Source: CAYSBE01 sp046309355 (GTDB lineage Bacteria > Bacteroidota > Bacteroidia > UKL13-3). Taken from it: a stretch of 64,000 bases of DNA. The stretch lies in assembly GCA_046309355.1 (NCBI GenBank), contig JBKCPL010000069.1, forward strand, positions 22,181 through 86,180, read 5' to 3'. The position numbers were made by a program, and so were the translations under genes. The notes beneath the pieces were generated by a model. It searched no databases. It was not told the origin of the DNA and saw nothing but the letters and a program-made list of their open reading frames with translations. The first letter of the stretch is position 1, and the number at the start of each line of letters is the position of its first letter. Shown piece by piece: positions 1 to 8,057 of this stretch.

Positions 1-128
1 TGAATAGTGCGATAATGCCTGCGTTATTCGTGTTTTTTTATCTGCAACCGGCTGTTTCCTGACTTTATGTGGTCAAACGCCTTCGGCAAAATCATGAAAA
101 CTCCTCTGCCTCGATGTAAAAAAGCTGC

Positions 129-136
129 TATCTTCG
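129..136 (+). promoter_or_regulatory. Candidate -7 promoter element TATCTTCG
   Basis: TATCTTCG matches the Bacteroidota -7 pattern TAnnTTTG with the common TTCG variant. It lies 13 nt before the ATG at 150. No convincing -33 element was identified, so this rests on the -7 match and its position. Confidence 0.45.
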
Positions 137-149
137 CGGTGTGCCGTTC

Positions 150-461
150 ATGAAAAAATACTGTATCGCCTTATGCCTGGTGCTTCTGGGCATGACAGCA
201 GCCCTAGGGCAATCTACCCCACCTGATGGCAAATACCGCTCTGTTTATCCTTCCGGAAATACAGATGAAACAGGCCGCTATGTGAATGGAGTAAAAACAG
301 GAATGTGGTATAAATACACCGAGAAAGGAACCGTTCTGCGCAAACAAAAATGGAACAACGGCAGTTTGCGCTGGCAGGTTGACTATGAAAATGGCCACAG
401 AGCCCGAATTACAGACAGCAAAGGGAATACAAAAATTTTGCCGGCCTGCGGCTGCTCATAA
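150..461 (+). CDS. Small secreted protein with a MORN-like repeat
   Basis: This 103-residue protein has a hydrophobic N-terminal signal sequence ending near a GQS site, so it is probably exported. The middle contains a MORN-type unit of the form GRYVNGVKTGMWYKY followed by a second, weaker copy around KWNNGSLRWQVDYENG. The same repeat is found in proteins often auto-named YwqK-family antitoxins, but nothing here indicates a toxin-antitoxin role. It ends in a Cys-Gly-Cys-Ser tail. A GTG at 141 is also in frame; ATG 150 is preferred because the signal peptide then begins MKKY. The gene stands alone upstream of the ABC exporter, 33 nt away. Its function is unknown. Confidence 0.7.
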   Translation: MKKYCIALCLVLLGMTAALGQSTPPDGKYRSVYPSGNTDETGRYVNGVKTGMWYKYTEKGTVLRKQKWNNGSLRWQVDYENGHRARITDSKGNTKILPACGCS

Positions 462-480
462 CAGTGGCCGATAAATAAGC

Positions 481-488
481 TACCTTCG
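481..488 (+). promoter_or_regulatory. Candidate -7 element TACCTTCG, 6 nt before a start codon
   Basis: TACCTTCG fits TAnnTTCG and is separated from the ATG at 495 by six bases. If transcription starts at the usual distance from this element, the ABC transporter mRNA would have almost no 5' leader. Confidence 0.45.
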
Positions 489-494
489 CCCCTC

Positions 495-2246
495 ATGAAA
501 TTACTACTCACTTATTTGTCGCGGTACAAACCACTTATTGCATTATCGCTTTTACTGGCCGCCCTCAATCAGATTTTTTCGCTACTCGACCCATACATTT
601 ACGGGAAAATCATTGATCGCTTTGCACAACATCCAGCTGATTATACCGAAGAAGCATTTCTAAAAGGTGTGGCATGGCTTATTGCTGCAGCTATTGGCGT
701 GGCTATGATTAGCCGCATTGCCAAGGCATTTCAGGATTACACCGTTAACCTGGTCATACAAAAATTGGGTGCAGCTATTTACACCGATGGACTCAAACAC
801 TCGCTGAGTTTGCAATACCAGGAGTTTGAAGACCAGCGCAGCGGTGAAACGCTCAATATTTTGCAGAAAGTAAGAACCGATTCCGAAAAGTTTATTTCCA
901 GTTTTATCAATGTGTTTTATACCAGCATTGTCGGAATTGTATTTGTGTTTATCTATTCCATTTCCGTGTACGTTTGGCTTATACCCATATACCTGGGCGC
1001 TTCGGTTTTATTAGGTATAATCACCAACATGCTGTCGAAGAAAATAAAAGCGGTACAAAAAAATATAGTGCGCGAAACCAATGTGCTGGCGGGCAGTACC
1101 ACCGAAAGTTTAAGAAATATTGAACTGGTGAAAAGCCTGGGACTTACCGGGCAGGAAGAACAGCGCCTGAATGTTGCCACCATGAAAATTTTGAAACTGG
1201 AACTTAAAAAAGTACGCGATATACGCAGCATCAGTTTTGTGCAGGGCACGTTTGTAAACTTTCTGCGCCAGTCCATTTTATTTTTACTCATGTACCTGTT
1301 GTTTCGCAACGAGGTGAGTCTTGGGCAACTGATGACACTTCAGTTTTATTCCTTTTTTATTTTCGGACCACTGCAGGAAATAGGTAACGTGATACTCAGC
1401 TACCGCGAAGCCGAGTCGAGCCTTACGAATTTTGACCGCATCATGAAGTTGCCGGCCGAACCCAATCCGGACTCGCCCAAAGCGATGGGCACCATTCAGC
1501 ACTTATCGTTTAATCAGGTTAGTTTTAAGCACCGCACATCGGCCACACATGCCCTTGACGGCATCAGCTTTGATGTACACAAAGGGGAAACCATTGCATT
1601 TGTTGGTCCAAGCGGTTCGGGCAAAACTACGCTTGTAAAACTACTTGTGGGCTTGTATAAACCCAATAGCGGACAGGTATTGTATAACGGTATAAGTAGT
1701 GATGAAATAGAAATGAATGAACTGCGTGCGCAAATAGGTTTTGTTACACAGGATACACAGTTGTTTTCGGGAACTATCAAAGAAAATTTGCTGTTTGTAA
1801 ATCCAACCGCAACCGATGAAGAGATACATCAGGTGCTTCAGCAGGCAGCTTGTGCTCCATTGCTGGCACGTAGCGAAAATGGTATCAACAGCATTATAGG
1901 CGAAGGCGGAATAAAAATATCGGGAGGCGAAAAACAGCGCCTTTCCATAGCTCGTGCATTGCTGCGCAAACCCACACTTATGGTTTTTGATGAAGCAACA
2001 TCAGCTCTCGACTCGATTACCGAAGAAGAAATTTCATCCACCATCAGACACCTTTCGGCAAGTGGCAACCACATCACCGTTATGATTGCTCACCGCCTGT
2101 CAACCATTATGCACGCGCACCGCATTTATGTGCTGGAAAAAGGAACACTGGCAGAAGTGGGCACGCACCAGCAACTGCTAGATGAGAAAGGACTGTACTA
2201 TGCCATGTGGCGTCAGCAGATTGGAGAGAGGAAAGAAGCGAGATGA
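495..2246 (+). CDS. ABC transporter, fused permease and ATP-binding protein
   Basis: The 583-residue protein is an ABC exporter half-transporter of the MsbA/MDR type. Residues 1-310 hold about six membrane segments. The nucleotide-binding domain follows, with Walker A GPSGSGKTTL, the Q-loop region TQDTQLFSGTIKENL, signature ISGGEKQRLSIARALL, Walker B LMVFDEATSALD and H-loop AHRLS. All catalytic motifs are intact, so it should work as a homodimer moving a lipid, peptide or drug outward across the inner membrane. The substrate cannot be read from the sequence. No efflux-partner genes lie nearby. The 3' end runs directly into a purine-rich simple repeat. Confidence 0.93.
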   Translation: MKLLLTYLSRYKPLIALSLLLAALNQIFSLLDPYIYGKIIDRFAQHPADYTEEAFLKGVAWLIAAAIGVAMISRIAKAFQDYTVNLVIQKLGAAIYTDGLKHSLSLQYQEFEDQRSGETLNILQKVRTDSEKFISSFINVFYTSIVGIVFVFIYSISVYVWLIPIYLGASVLLGIITNMLSKKIKAVQKNIVRETNVLAGSTTESLRNIELVKSLGLTGQEEQRLNVATMKILKLELKKVRDIRSISFVQGTFVNFLRQSILFLLMYLLFRNEVSLGQLMTLQFYSFFIFGPLQEIGNVILSYREAESSLTNFDRIMKLPAEPNPDSPKAMGTIQHLSFNQVSFKHRTSATHALDGISFDVHKGETIAFVGPSGSGKTTLVKLLVGLYKPNSGQVLYNGISSDEIEMNELRAQIGFVTQDTQLFSGTIKENLLFVNPTATDEEIHQVLQQAACAPLLARSENGINSIIGEGGIKISGGEKQRLSIARALLRKPTLMVFDEATSALDSITEEEISSTIRHLSASGNHITVMIAHRLSTIMHAHRIYVLEKGTLAEVGTHQQLLDEKGLYYAMWRQQIGERKEAR

Positions 2247-2256
2247 GGGAAGAGGG

Positions 2257-2390
2257 ATGTGAGATTTGAGATTTGGGATGTGAGATTTGAGATTTAAGAT
2301 GTGAGATTTGAGAATTAAGATGTGAGATTTGAGAATTGAGATTTGAGATTTAAGATGTGAGATTTGAGAATTAAGATTTGGGATTTGAGA
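2257..2390. repeat. Purine-rich simple repeat, left copy
   Basis: The tract repeats variants of the 11-12 nt units TGTGAGATTTGAGA and GAATTAAGA, with almost no C on the plus strand. A similar tract lies at 3019-3089. It begins immediately after the ABC transporter stop codon. Read on the minus strand it gives Leu-Lys-Ser-Gln-rich nonsense peptides, which are not genes. Confidence 0.8.
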
Positions 2391-2409
2391 ATTTTGTATA
2401 CTGACAGGA
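2390..2409 (+). repeat. 20-bp direct repeat, left copy
   Basis: AATTTTGTATACTGACAGGA occurs here and again, identical, at 3090-3109, exactly 700 bp apart. Both copies sit at the right edge of a purine-rich tract, so the repeated unit is tract plus this tail. This may be a dispersed repeat whose two copies bracket the transposase remnant. Confidence 0.85.
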
Positions 2410-2452
2410 TAGTTACCGCCAATGCTGAAAAACCGACAGCAAACCTTTTGAA

Positions 2453-2905
2453 CGCTGGTCGTTTCTCAATTGGTACCCTGTTCTGTGTTACACCACGCGT
2501 GTCATTTCTATTTCCTCTTTTCCGCCTTCGTTTGCCATGCCTCAAATACTCGTACAACTTCTTATATTGTATGTTGGCTCTCCAATTTGTGTGCTTGCAT
2601 TCCCATATCCACTGATATATGCGCTCGTGGCTTACCATGTTTTCACCGCAGCATTTGCTAATTAGCTCTGGACTCCAACGATCAACTGTTAGATGCTTAA
2701 CAACTAGTTTTTTGACATGTTCATCGAAGTATACACGTATGGGCTTTTGACTATGACGTTGATTTGTTTTACGCTGTGCATTCGTTGCCACATATTCGTT
2801 GGCAGTCCGTCCTCGCTTAGCAGTGTTTCTGCGGAGTTCTCGGCTAATCGTGGATGGTGAAAAACCTATTTGCTCTGCAATGGCCTTTTGTTTCAAAAAT
2901 TGCAC
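2453..2905 (-). pseudogene. Remnant of an IS30-family transposase (N-terminal part only)
   Basis: About 151 residues resemble the N-terminal half of IS30 transposases: the helix-turn-helix IAEQIGFSPSTISRELRRN, the segment DRWSPELISKC, the tyrosine/tryptophan-rich VSHERIYQWIW, and RGVTQNRVPIEKRPA, which normally precedes the DDE catalytic domain. The catalytic domain is absent: the frame runs into unrelated sequence and then the purine-rich repeat. At the 5' end two stops (TGA TAA) directly precede the only possible start, a GTG, so the true N-terminus is lost too. No terminal inverted repeats were found. It is a dead fragment, not an active element. Confidence 0.75.
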
Positions 2906-2932
2906 TTATCAGTTGAACTCAGCAATGTTGTG

Positions 2933-3019
2933 TATACTCACGTGTTGCTTATGCGCGAGAACAGAGGGCAAGCATTGTCTTTTGACATACTCACGCATTG
3001 CAAATGCGCGAGAACAGAG
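2933..3019. repeat. Two tandem imperfect copies of a ~34-bp unit
   Basis: A unit of the form ATACTCACG, six to seven variable bases, then ATGCGCGAGAACAGAG appears at 2933-2966 and again at 2986-3019. The second copy runs straight into the right-hand purine-rich tract. They lie upstream of the truncated transposase and may derive from the lost end of the element. No coding potential is seen. Confidence 0.6.
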
Positions 3020-3109
3020 ATTTGGGATTTGAGAATTGAGATTTAAGATGTGAGATTTGAGAATTGAGATGTGAGAATTGGGATTTGGGAATTTTGTATA
3101 CTGACAGGA
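3019..3109. repeat. Purine-rich simple repeat, right copy, with 20-bp direct-repeat tail
   Basis: This repeats the GAGATTTGGGATTTGAGAATTG-type composition of the left tract and ends in the same 20-bp tail at 3090-3109. The remaining stretch 3110-3224 before the next promoter shows no gene. Confidence 0.75.
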
Positions 3110-3224
3110 CCGATAGAAAAAATAAGATATAATAATCGCTTAACAAAGTGGGTGTTCTAGTTGATTTTACCATTCGGTAATGCGATTAATATCGGGCAGC
3201 ACTTACAACTTTACACAATATGAC

Positions 3225-3232
3225 TACTTTTG
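3225..3232 (+). promoter_or_regulatory. -7 element TACTTTTG, 4 nt before a start codon
   Basis: This is an exact TAnnTTTG match separated from the ATG at 3237 by only CCCT. It supports choosing 3237 rather than the in-frame upstream ATG at 3180 as the start, and predicts an essentially leaderless mRNA. Confidence 0.5.
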
Positions 3233-3236
3233 CCCT

Positions 3237-4127
3237 ATGAGTACAACTGTTAAAAAATCGCCATATCCGTTTGACCGCATTGCGGTGGCAGTTGCTTTTT
3301 CGCCACGCATAGAAGCAATACTGGCTGCGGCCAAACGGCTGCACGACACCTTCAATGCCACCCTCTATTTTATACACGTAGGTGACCACGACATAAAACA
3401 GGAGCAGTACCTGAAACACATGCTTCACCGCTTCGGACTGGATGCACCGGCCAATGAAATTATCTGGGAAACCGGTGATCCGGTTGAAAAAATTTTGGAT
3501 GTGTGCAAAGACAAGAACATTGATTTGCTGGTAGCAGGAGCACTTGAAAAAGAAAGTCTACTAAAATATTTTATGGGCAGTGTTGCCCGCAATCTTAGCC
3601 GCAAAGCTAAATGCAGCATACTCATGCTGCGTGAGCCGGAAATAAAACTCAAAACCATTTCACGCATTGTGGTTGAAGGCAGCGATCATCCCAAAACGGT
3701 TAATACCATCGAAACAGCCGTGTATGTGGCTAAACAAATGCAGGCTCATGAAGTGTGTGTAGTACAGGAGCAGGATGCCGGTAAAATGGCTCTCATACGT
3801 TCGCAGGAACTAACCGACAATGAGACCGATGAGCACCGAGAGAAAATAGAACGCGATGAAAAAGAACGGCTGGATGAAATCCTACGCTGTGCCGGCTGCG
3901 GTGATTTACGAGTAGTCACAGAAAGGCTGGAAGGTAAACCCGGTTTTGTTATCAGTAATTTTGCCCGCGAGCACAACGCAGATTTGCTGGTACTGAACTC
4001 ACCGGATACAAAATTGAATTTGCTCGACCGGGTATTCCCTCACGATATTGAATATGCATTGGCCGACCTGCCCTGCGACTTGCTGATTGTACACTCACGC
4101 ATTACCAATGATAGTGAAGCAGAGTAA
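3237..4127 (+). CDS. Tandem universal stress protein
   Basis: The 296-residue cytoplasmic protein consists of two universal stress protein (USP) folds. The first (about residues 8-140) opens with FDRIAVAVAFSP and contains the IDLLVAGALEK strand and the MGSVARNLSRKAKCSILMLRE segment typical of the USP C-terminal half. The second (about 145-290) ends in VISNFAREHNADLLVLNS and CDLLIVHS. Such proteins bind nucleotides or act in stress signalling; the exact ligand is not evident. Its stop codon is directly followed by the ATG of a cation:proton antiporter, with no bases between. USP-antiporter pairing is common, so a regulatory partnership in ion homeostasis is a reasonable inference. Confidence 0.85.
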   Translation: MSTTVKKSPYPFDRIAVAVAFSPRIEAILAAAKRLHDTFNATLYFIHVGDHDIKQEQYLKHMLHRFGLDAPANEIIWETGDPVEKILDVCKDKNIDLLVAGALEKESLLKYFMGSVARNLSRKAKCSILMLREPEIKLKTISRIVVEGSDHPKTVNTIETAVYVAKQMQAHEVCVVQEQDAGKMALIRSQELTDNETDEHREKIERDEKERLDEILRCAGCGDLRVVTERLEGKPGFVISNFAREHNADLLVLNSPDTKLNLLDRVFPHDIEYALADLPCDLLIVHSRITNDSEAE

Positions 4128-5417
4128 ATGAACCACACCGATACCATAAACCTGCTTGTTGCCATTGCAGTTATGCTGCTTGCAGGCAGATTATTCGGTG
4201 AATTTTGCCGCAAATTGCGCATGCCGCTTGTTGTAGGCGAACTCATTGCCGGAGTGCTATTGGGTCCCAGCTTGCTGGGAAAATACTACCCCGTTTTGAA
4301 CGACATCATTTTTACTACCAAAGGTCATGTGGGGCTCGTTTTAAATGGACTGGCATCGGTTTCGGTGGTTATGCTGTTGTTTGCCGCAGGTATGGAAGTA
4401 GAATTTGCCATCATCAGGCAGCAGGGAAAAACCGCAGTAAAAACCAGTTTAATCGGATTAACTACTACGCTTACACTTGCTTTTTTTGCAGGTCGGTTTC
4501 TGTATCCTTACATAGGTATTCAGGGCGGTGCAAATGAGCTTACATTCAGTTTGTTTTTTGCTACGGCTATGGCCATTACAGCCTTGCCGGTCATCGCTCG
4601 TACGCTTATGGATCTGAATTTATTTAAAACACGTACCGGGATGATTATCATTGCCGCTGCCATGTTTGATGATGTGTTGGGATGGATTTTATTTTCAGTT
4701 GTGCTGGGCATGATGCACACGGGTACTACCTCCTATGAATTTTTAAATACACTCGGATATACACTTTTGTACGCAGTGCTAATGCTCACAGCCGGCAGAT
4801 TTTTATTTAACCGATCGCTGCCGTGGGCACAGCGCAACCTCTCGTGGCCCGGTGGTGTGCTTGCCTTTTCGTTAGGCTTTGCATTTTTGGGTGCAGCCTT
4901 TACCGAGAAAATAGGAATCCATGCCATTTTCGGTGCCTTCATCGTAGGTATTGCCATTGGCGATTCGGTGCACCTAACTGAAAAAACGCGCGACATTATT
5001 CAGCAATTTATTACCAATATTTTTGCTCCCTTATTTTTCGTTTCCATTGGCTTTAAAGTCGATTTTCTGGCTAACTTTCAGTGGCCGATTGTACTCATAG
5101 TATTGGTTATTGCTATTGGTACCAAATTGCTGGGTTCAACCTTGGGTGCACTGTGGGGTGGGTTGAAGTTTAAACAGGCACTAGCCGTTGGCTTTGGCAT
5201 GAATGCCCGTGGTGCGATGGAAATTGTACTGGGTTTGCTGGCCTTGCAGGCCGGGCTTATCAATGAGCAGTTGTTTGTAGCGCTGGTTGTCATGGCTGTT
5301 TTCACCTCTATACTTGCCGGCCCTATGCTCAAGTATTTGCTTACGGGCGAACTGCAGGTGGGCACAGGCCTTAAAGAAATAATACCCGGAAAAAAAGATT
5401 CTGCTACTTCAGCCTAA
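4128..5417 (+). CDS. Cation:proton antiporter, CPA2 family
   Basis: This 429-residue inner-membrane protein has about twelve hydrophobic segments and the Na+/H+ exchanger fold of the KefB/NapA (CPA2) branch. The paired acidic residues at about 181-182 (MFDDVLGW) are the ion-binding motif. Other landmarks are LVVGELIAGVLLGPSLLG near the N-terminus and GFGMNARGAMEIVLG near the C-terminus. It exchanges Na+ or K+ for protons; the cation is not determined. There is no C-terminal RCK/TrkA-N domain, so it is a short form, and the stress protein directly upstream may supply regulation. The same transcript probably continues into trmB, 7 nt downstream. Confidence 0.88.
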   Translation: MNHTDTINLLVAIAVMLLAGRLFGEFCRKLRMPLVVGELIAGVLLGPSLLGKYYPVLNDIIFTTKGHVGLVLNGLASVSVVMLLFAAGMEVEFAIIRQQGKTAVKTSLIGLTTTLTLAFFAGRFLYPYIGIQGGANELTFSLFFATAMAITALPVIARTLMDLNLFKTRTGMIIIAAAMFDDVLGWILFSVVLGMMHTGTTSYEFLNTLGYTLLYAVLMLTAGRFLFNRSLPWAQRNLSWPGGVLAFSLGFAFLGAAFTEKIGIHAIFGAFIVGIAIGDSVHLTEKTRDIIQQFITNIFAPLFFVSIGFKVDFLANFQWPIVLIVLVIAIGTKLLGSTLGALWGGLKFKQALAVGFGMNARGAMEIVLGLLALQAGLINEQLFVALVVMAVFTSILAGPMLKYLLTGELQVGTGLKEIIPGKKDSATSA

Positions 5418-5424
5418 CCCGACT

Positions 5425-6162
5425 ATGCCTAAAGATAAACTGAGACGTTTTGCCGAGTACTCATCTTTTCCCAACACGTATGATTTTAATTACGACCTTA
5501 AAGGCCATTGGCGTGAGCGTGTGTTTAATAACAATAATCCGCTGGTGCTAGAACTTGGATGTGGCAAAGGCGAATACACGGTAGCACTAGCAAGGGAATT
5601 TCCTGATAAAAACTTTATTGGAATAGATATAAAAAGCAATCGAATGTGGAAGGGTGCCGGTATTGCCTTGCAAGAAAAATTAACCAATGCTGCATTTCTG
5701 CGCCTGGTCATGCATAAAATAACCGAAGTAGTTGCACCACACGAAGCCGATGAAATATGGATTACTTTTCCTGACCCGTTCCCGAAATTACGCCATGCCA
5801 AGCACCGACTTACCCACCCACGATTTTTGAACTTGTACAGGCAAATTTTAAAACCCGGTGGTGTGGTGAACTTTAAAACAGACGATACCGATTTGTTTGA
5901 ATTCACTGTGGATATGCTGCCTCGTATTGGCATTACTCCAATAACGGTTGATCGCGATGTTCACAGCAATACGAATGCTTCGCCTTACTTGAAAAACATA
6001 CGAACACACTACGAAAATCTATTTATGGCCAAAGGGCGCACCATAAAATACACCTGCTTTACGCTCGACAAGTATGATGAAACTAAGGCTACGCAGTTTG
6101 TAAAACAACTGGACGAATTGCGCAAACAACAAGCACTTTCAGAAAATAAGGGAAACGAGTAA
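5425..6162 (+). CDS. trmB: tRNA (guanine-N7-)-methyltransferase TrmB
   Basis: The 245-residue enzyme methylates guanine at position 46 of tRNA using S-adenosylmethionine. The SAM-binding motif LELGCGKGEYTVALA is followed by FIGIDIKSNR, and the family motif ITFPDPFPKLRHAKHRL is intact, as is the C-terminal tRNA-contact region with FKTDDTDLFEF. Length matches the family. It follows the antiporter by 7 nt, probably in one transcript. Its last 24 bases overlap the 3' end of the convergent DUF456 gene. Confidence 0.92.
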   Translation: MPKDKLRRFAEYSSFPNTYDFNYDLKGHWRERVFNNNNPLVLELGCGKGEYTVALAREFPDKNFIGIDIKSNRMWKGAGIALQEKLTNAAFLRLVMHKITEVVAPHEADEIWITFPDPFPKLRHAKHRLTHPRFLNLYRQILKPGGVVNFKTDDTDLFEFTVDMLPRIGITPITVDRDVHSNTNASPYLKNIRTHYENLFMAKGRTIKYTCFTLDKYDETKATQFVKQLDELRKQQALSENKGNE

Positions 6163-6624
6163 GTGTAACCCCAGCCATACGCAGAAGAACAACTTCATAA
6201 GTGACCCGGCCACAAATCCGATAAATGCTGCTGCACCTGCTATTACAGCCTCACGCTGGCTTTTGCCGGCCGATAATTCGCCCATTACCGCTCCAATAAA
6301 TGCACCCAGAAACAGGGCAAATGGAATAGGTACAAACATGCCCACTACAGTTCCAATCATTGCACCTCGTGCACCCTGCGGTGTTCCACCACTAATACGT
6401 GTAGTCCACATGGGCAGCAGATAATCGACAACACCGATAATGACTACGCCTATGCCATAAACTACCAGCGTGGTTGTGCCGAATGGCGCGTAGGAGCTGT
6501 ATTGAGCTGCCCATATTCCTGCATAGGCCAGTGGTGGTCCGGGTAATGCAGGCAAAAAGCTTCCGGCTATGCCAGCCACAATTAATAAGAAGGATAAAAC
6601 CAATAAGAGTATATCAAATGACAT
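6139..6624 (-). CDS. DUF456 family membrane protein
   Basis: The 161-residue integral membrane protein has the Gly/Pro-rich pattern of DUF456: an N-terminal SFLPALPGPPLAYAGIW, a central LPMWTTRISGGTPQGARGAMIGTVVGMFV, and a C-terminal GAFIGAVMGELSAGKSQREAVIAGAAAFIG. About four to five membrane segments are predicted. Biochemical function is unknown. The start is taken at 6624 (MSFDILL); an in-frame ATG at 6663 would add 13 polar residues. The chosen start overlaps the start of the divergent ligase gene by 7 bp. The 3' end overlaps trmB. Confidence 0.85.
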   Translation of the reverse strand: MSFDILLLVLSFLLIVAGIAGSFLPALPGPPLAYAGIWAAQYSSYAPFGTTTLVVYGIGVVIIGVVDYLLPMWTTRISGGTPQGARGAMIGTVVGMFVPIPFALFLGAFIGAVMGELSAGKSQREAVIAGAAAFIGFVAGSLMKLFFCVWLGLHLLVSLIF

Positions 6625-7703
6625 TACTTTGCAGTGTGTTTGAATTACGATTGCAACATACATTTTTTACGGCAGAGCAGTTACATGCCGGTACATGGAA
6701 ATCTGCCAGCCTCCATGAACAAGAAATAGCGCTGCTCCAGTTTTGTACCGATTGGCTCAATCAAAAATCTGCATATACATTTCAAACCTCCGGCTCAACG
6801 GGCACTCCCAAGTCTGTCGAATTAACCCGAGCACAGCTGCTGGCCAGTGCAGCTGCAACTGTACATGCATTACAACTCACTGATCATGATCATGCCTTGT
6901 TGTGTCTTTCACCGGCTACTATAGCAGGCAGCATGATGGCTATGCGTGCCATGCTCGTGAATATACCACTTACGTACATTGAACCCTCAGTTGATATACT
7001 CTCACAATTAAGCGAAACACATCCTTACACGTTTGCAGCGTTTGTGCCGGCACAATTATTTGAAGCGGATAAGTACAGTATGGTATTGAATCATTTCAAA
7101 AGAATTCTGATTGGTGGTGCTGCATTGACTGATACGTTAGAACACACATTAAGAAAGTTGCTGCCTCGCATATATCATACCTACGGCATGACCGAAACAG
7201 CCAGTCATATTGCCCTGCGCGAAATACACAGCCAGCACCGGTTTCATCCTTTGCCCGGAATTAAACTGAAAACAGACGAACGCGGTTGTTTGTGCATCAA
7301 AGGGGATATAACACAACAGGAGTGGATAGTTACAAACGATGTGGTTGAACTCACCACTAACGGATTTACCGTAAAAGGCCGTGCCGATTATGCTATCAAT
7401 ACAGGAGGAGTAAAAGTGCATCCCGAAGAAGTAGAACGAATTTTAGCAACATGTGAACCGCTGCACAACCGGCATTTTTTTATAACCGGATTGCCGCATC
7501 TGCAATGGGGGCAAGAGGTGGTACTTATAGTAGAAGGCCAAACTCCCTTAACCGAAAGTGAATGGAAAATGCTGTGCAAACGGGTATCGCAAGCAGCAGG
7601 GAAATATGCAGTGCCCAAACGTTACCTGCTGATTCATTCGTTTGTGATGAGTAAAAGCGGTAAAATAAACCGACCAGCAACTATTAATTCGCTGAATGTG
7701 TGA
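6618..7703 (+). CDS. menE: AMP-dependent ligase, probable o-succinylbenzoate-CoA ligase (MenE)
   Basis: This 361-residue adenylate-forming enzyme has the P-loop TSGSTGTPKSVELT, the YGMTETASHIA motif, the hinge GRADYAINTGGVKVHPEEVE and the C-terminal lysine in KSGKINRP. Its short length fits Bacteroidota MenE, which activates o-succinylbenzoate to its CoA ester in menaquinone synthesis. Substrate specificity is inferred from length and phylum habit, since no other men genes are in the window. The start is set at ATG 6618 because homology begins soon after; upstream in-frame sequence belongs to the opposite-strand DUF456 gene. Its promoter must therefore lie within that gene. Confidence 0.75.
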   Translation: MTLLCSVFELRLQHTFFTAEQLHAGTWKSASLHEQEIALLQFCTDWLNQKSAYTFQTSGSTGTPKSVELTRAQLLASAAATVHALQLTDHDHALLCLSPATIAGSMMAMRAMLVNIPLTYIEPSVDILSQLSETHPYTFAAFVPAQLFEADKYSMVLNHFKRILIGGAALTDTLEHTLRKLLPRIYHTYGMTETASHIALREIHSQHRFHPLPGIKLKTDERGCLCIKGDITQQEWIVTNDVVELTTNGFTVKGRADYAINTGGVKVHPEEVERILATCEPLHNRHFFITGLPHLQWGQEVVLIVEGQTPLTESEWKMLCKRVSQAAGKYAVPKRYLLIHSFVMSKSGKINRPATINSLNV

Positions 7704-7751
7704 AAAATAGATTGAACTCAAAAAATTCCTTTCAAAAGCATCAGGTATTTT

Positions 7752-7759
7752 TATATTCG
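7752..7759 (+). promoter_or_regulatory. Candidate -7 element TATATTCG
   Basis: TATATTCG matches TAnnTTCG and lies 25 nt before the ATG of the DUF2795 gene. A GGAAAA sequence within the short leader could serve as a weak ribosome-binding site. Confidence 0.45.
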
Positions 7760-7784
7760 CGTAAATTTTAAACGGAAAACAATT

Positions 7785-8006
7785 ATGTACTGGACATTAG
7801 AATTAGCTTCCTATCTTGATGATGCACCTTGGCCTGCTACCAAAGACGAATTAATAGATTACGCCATTCGTTCGGGCGCTCCATTGGAAGTAATAGAAAA
7901 TTTGCAGGAGTTGGAAGATGATGGCGAACCTTTTGAAAGCATTGAAGAAGTGTGGCCCGATTACCCGACTAACGATGACTACTTTTATAACGAAGACGAG
8001 TTGTAA
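7785..8006 (+). CDS. DUF2795 family small acidic protein
   Basis: This 73-residue, strongly acidic protein begins MYWTLELASYLDDAPWPATKDELIDYAIRSG-like; the first part is the DUF2795 signature (Trp-Pro-Ala-Thr-Lys followed by Leu-Ile-Asp-Tyr-Ala-Ile). The family is nearly universal and strongly conserved in Bacteroidota, but its role is unknown. It is cytoplasmic, with no signal or membrane segment. The gene is monocistronic: it has its own promoter-like element upstream and a terminator hairpin 23 nt downstream. Confidence 0.85.
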   Translation: MYWTLELASYLDDAPWPATKDELIDYAIRSGAPLEVIENLQELEDDGEPFESIEEVWPDYPTNDDYFYNEDEL

Positions 8007-8029
8007 CGCATTTCATCAATACGTATTTT

Positions 8030-8057
8030 AAAGCCACCCGAAAGGTGGCTTTTTTTA
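8030..8057 (+). terminator. Rho-independent terminator
   Basis: AAAGCCACC (8030-8038) pairs perfectly with GGTGGCTTT (8044-8052) around a 5-nt loop, followed by a T run to 8057. It ends the DUF2795 transcript. A short A run on its left side could give some termination for the opposite-strand gene. Confidence 0.85.

Noticed and set aside
150..461. YwqK-type antitoxin
   Set aside because: The MORN-like repeat is what triggers that name in automatic annotation. There is a signal peptide and no toxin gene next to it.
2315..2905. Intact 196-residue transposase gene
   Set aside because: The last ~45 codons are purine-tract repeat read in reverse, the catalytic domain is missing and stops lie directly before the GTG. 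It is treated as a pseudogene.
2991..3173. 60-codon minus-strand frame rich in Ser/Lys/Gln
   Set aside because: It is a translation of the purine-rich simple repeat. Its likeness to the tail of the transposase frame comes from the shared repeat, not from a gene.
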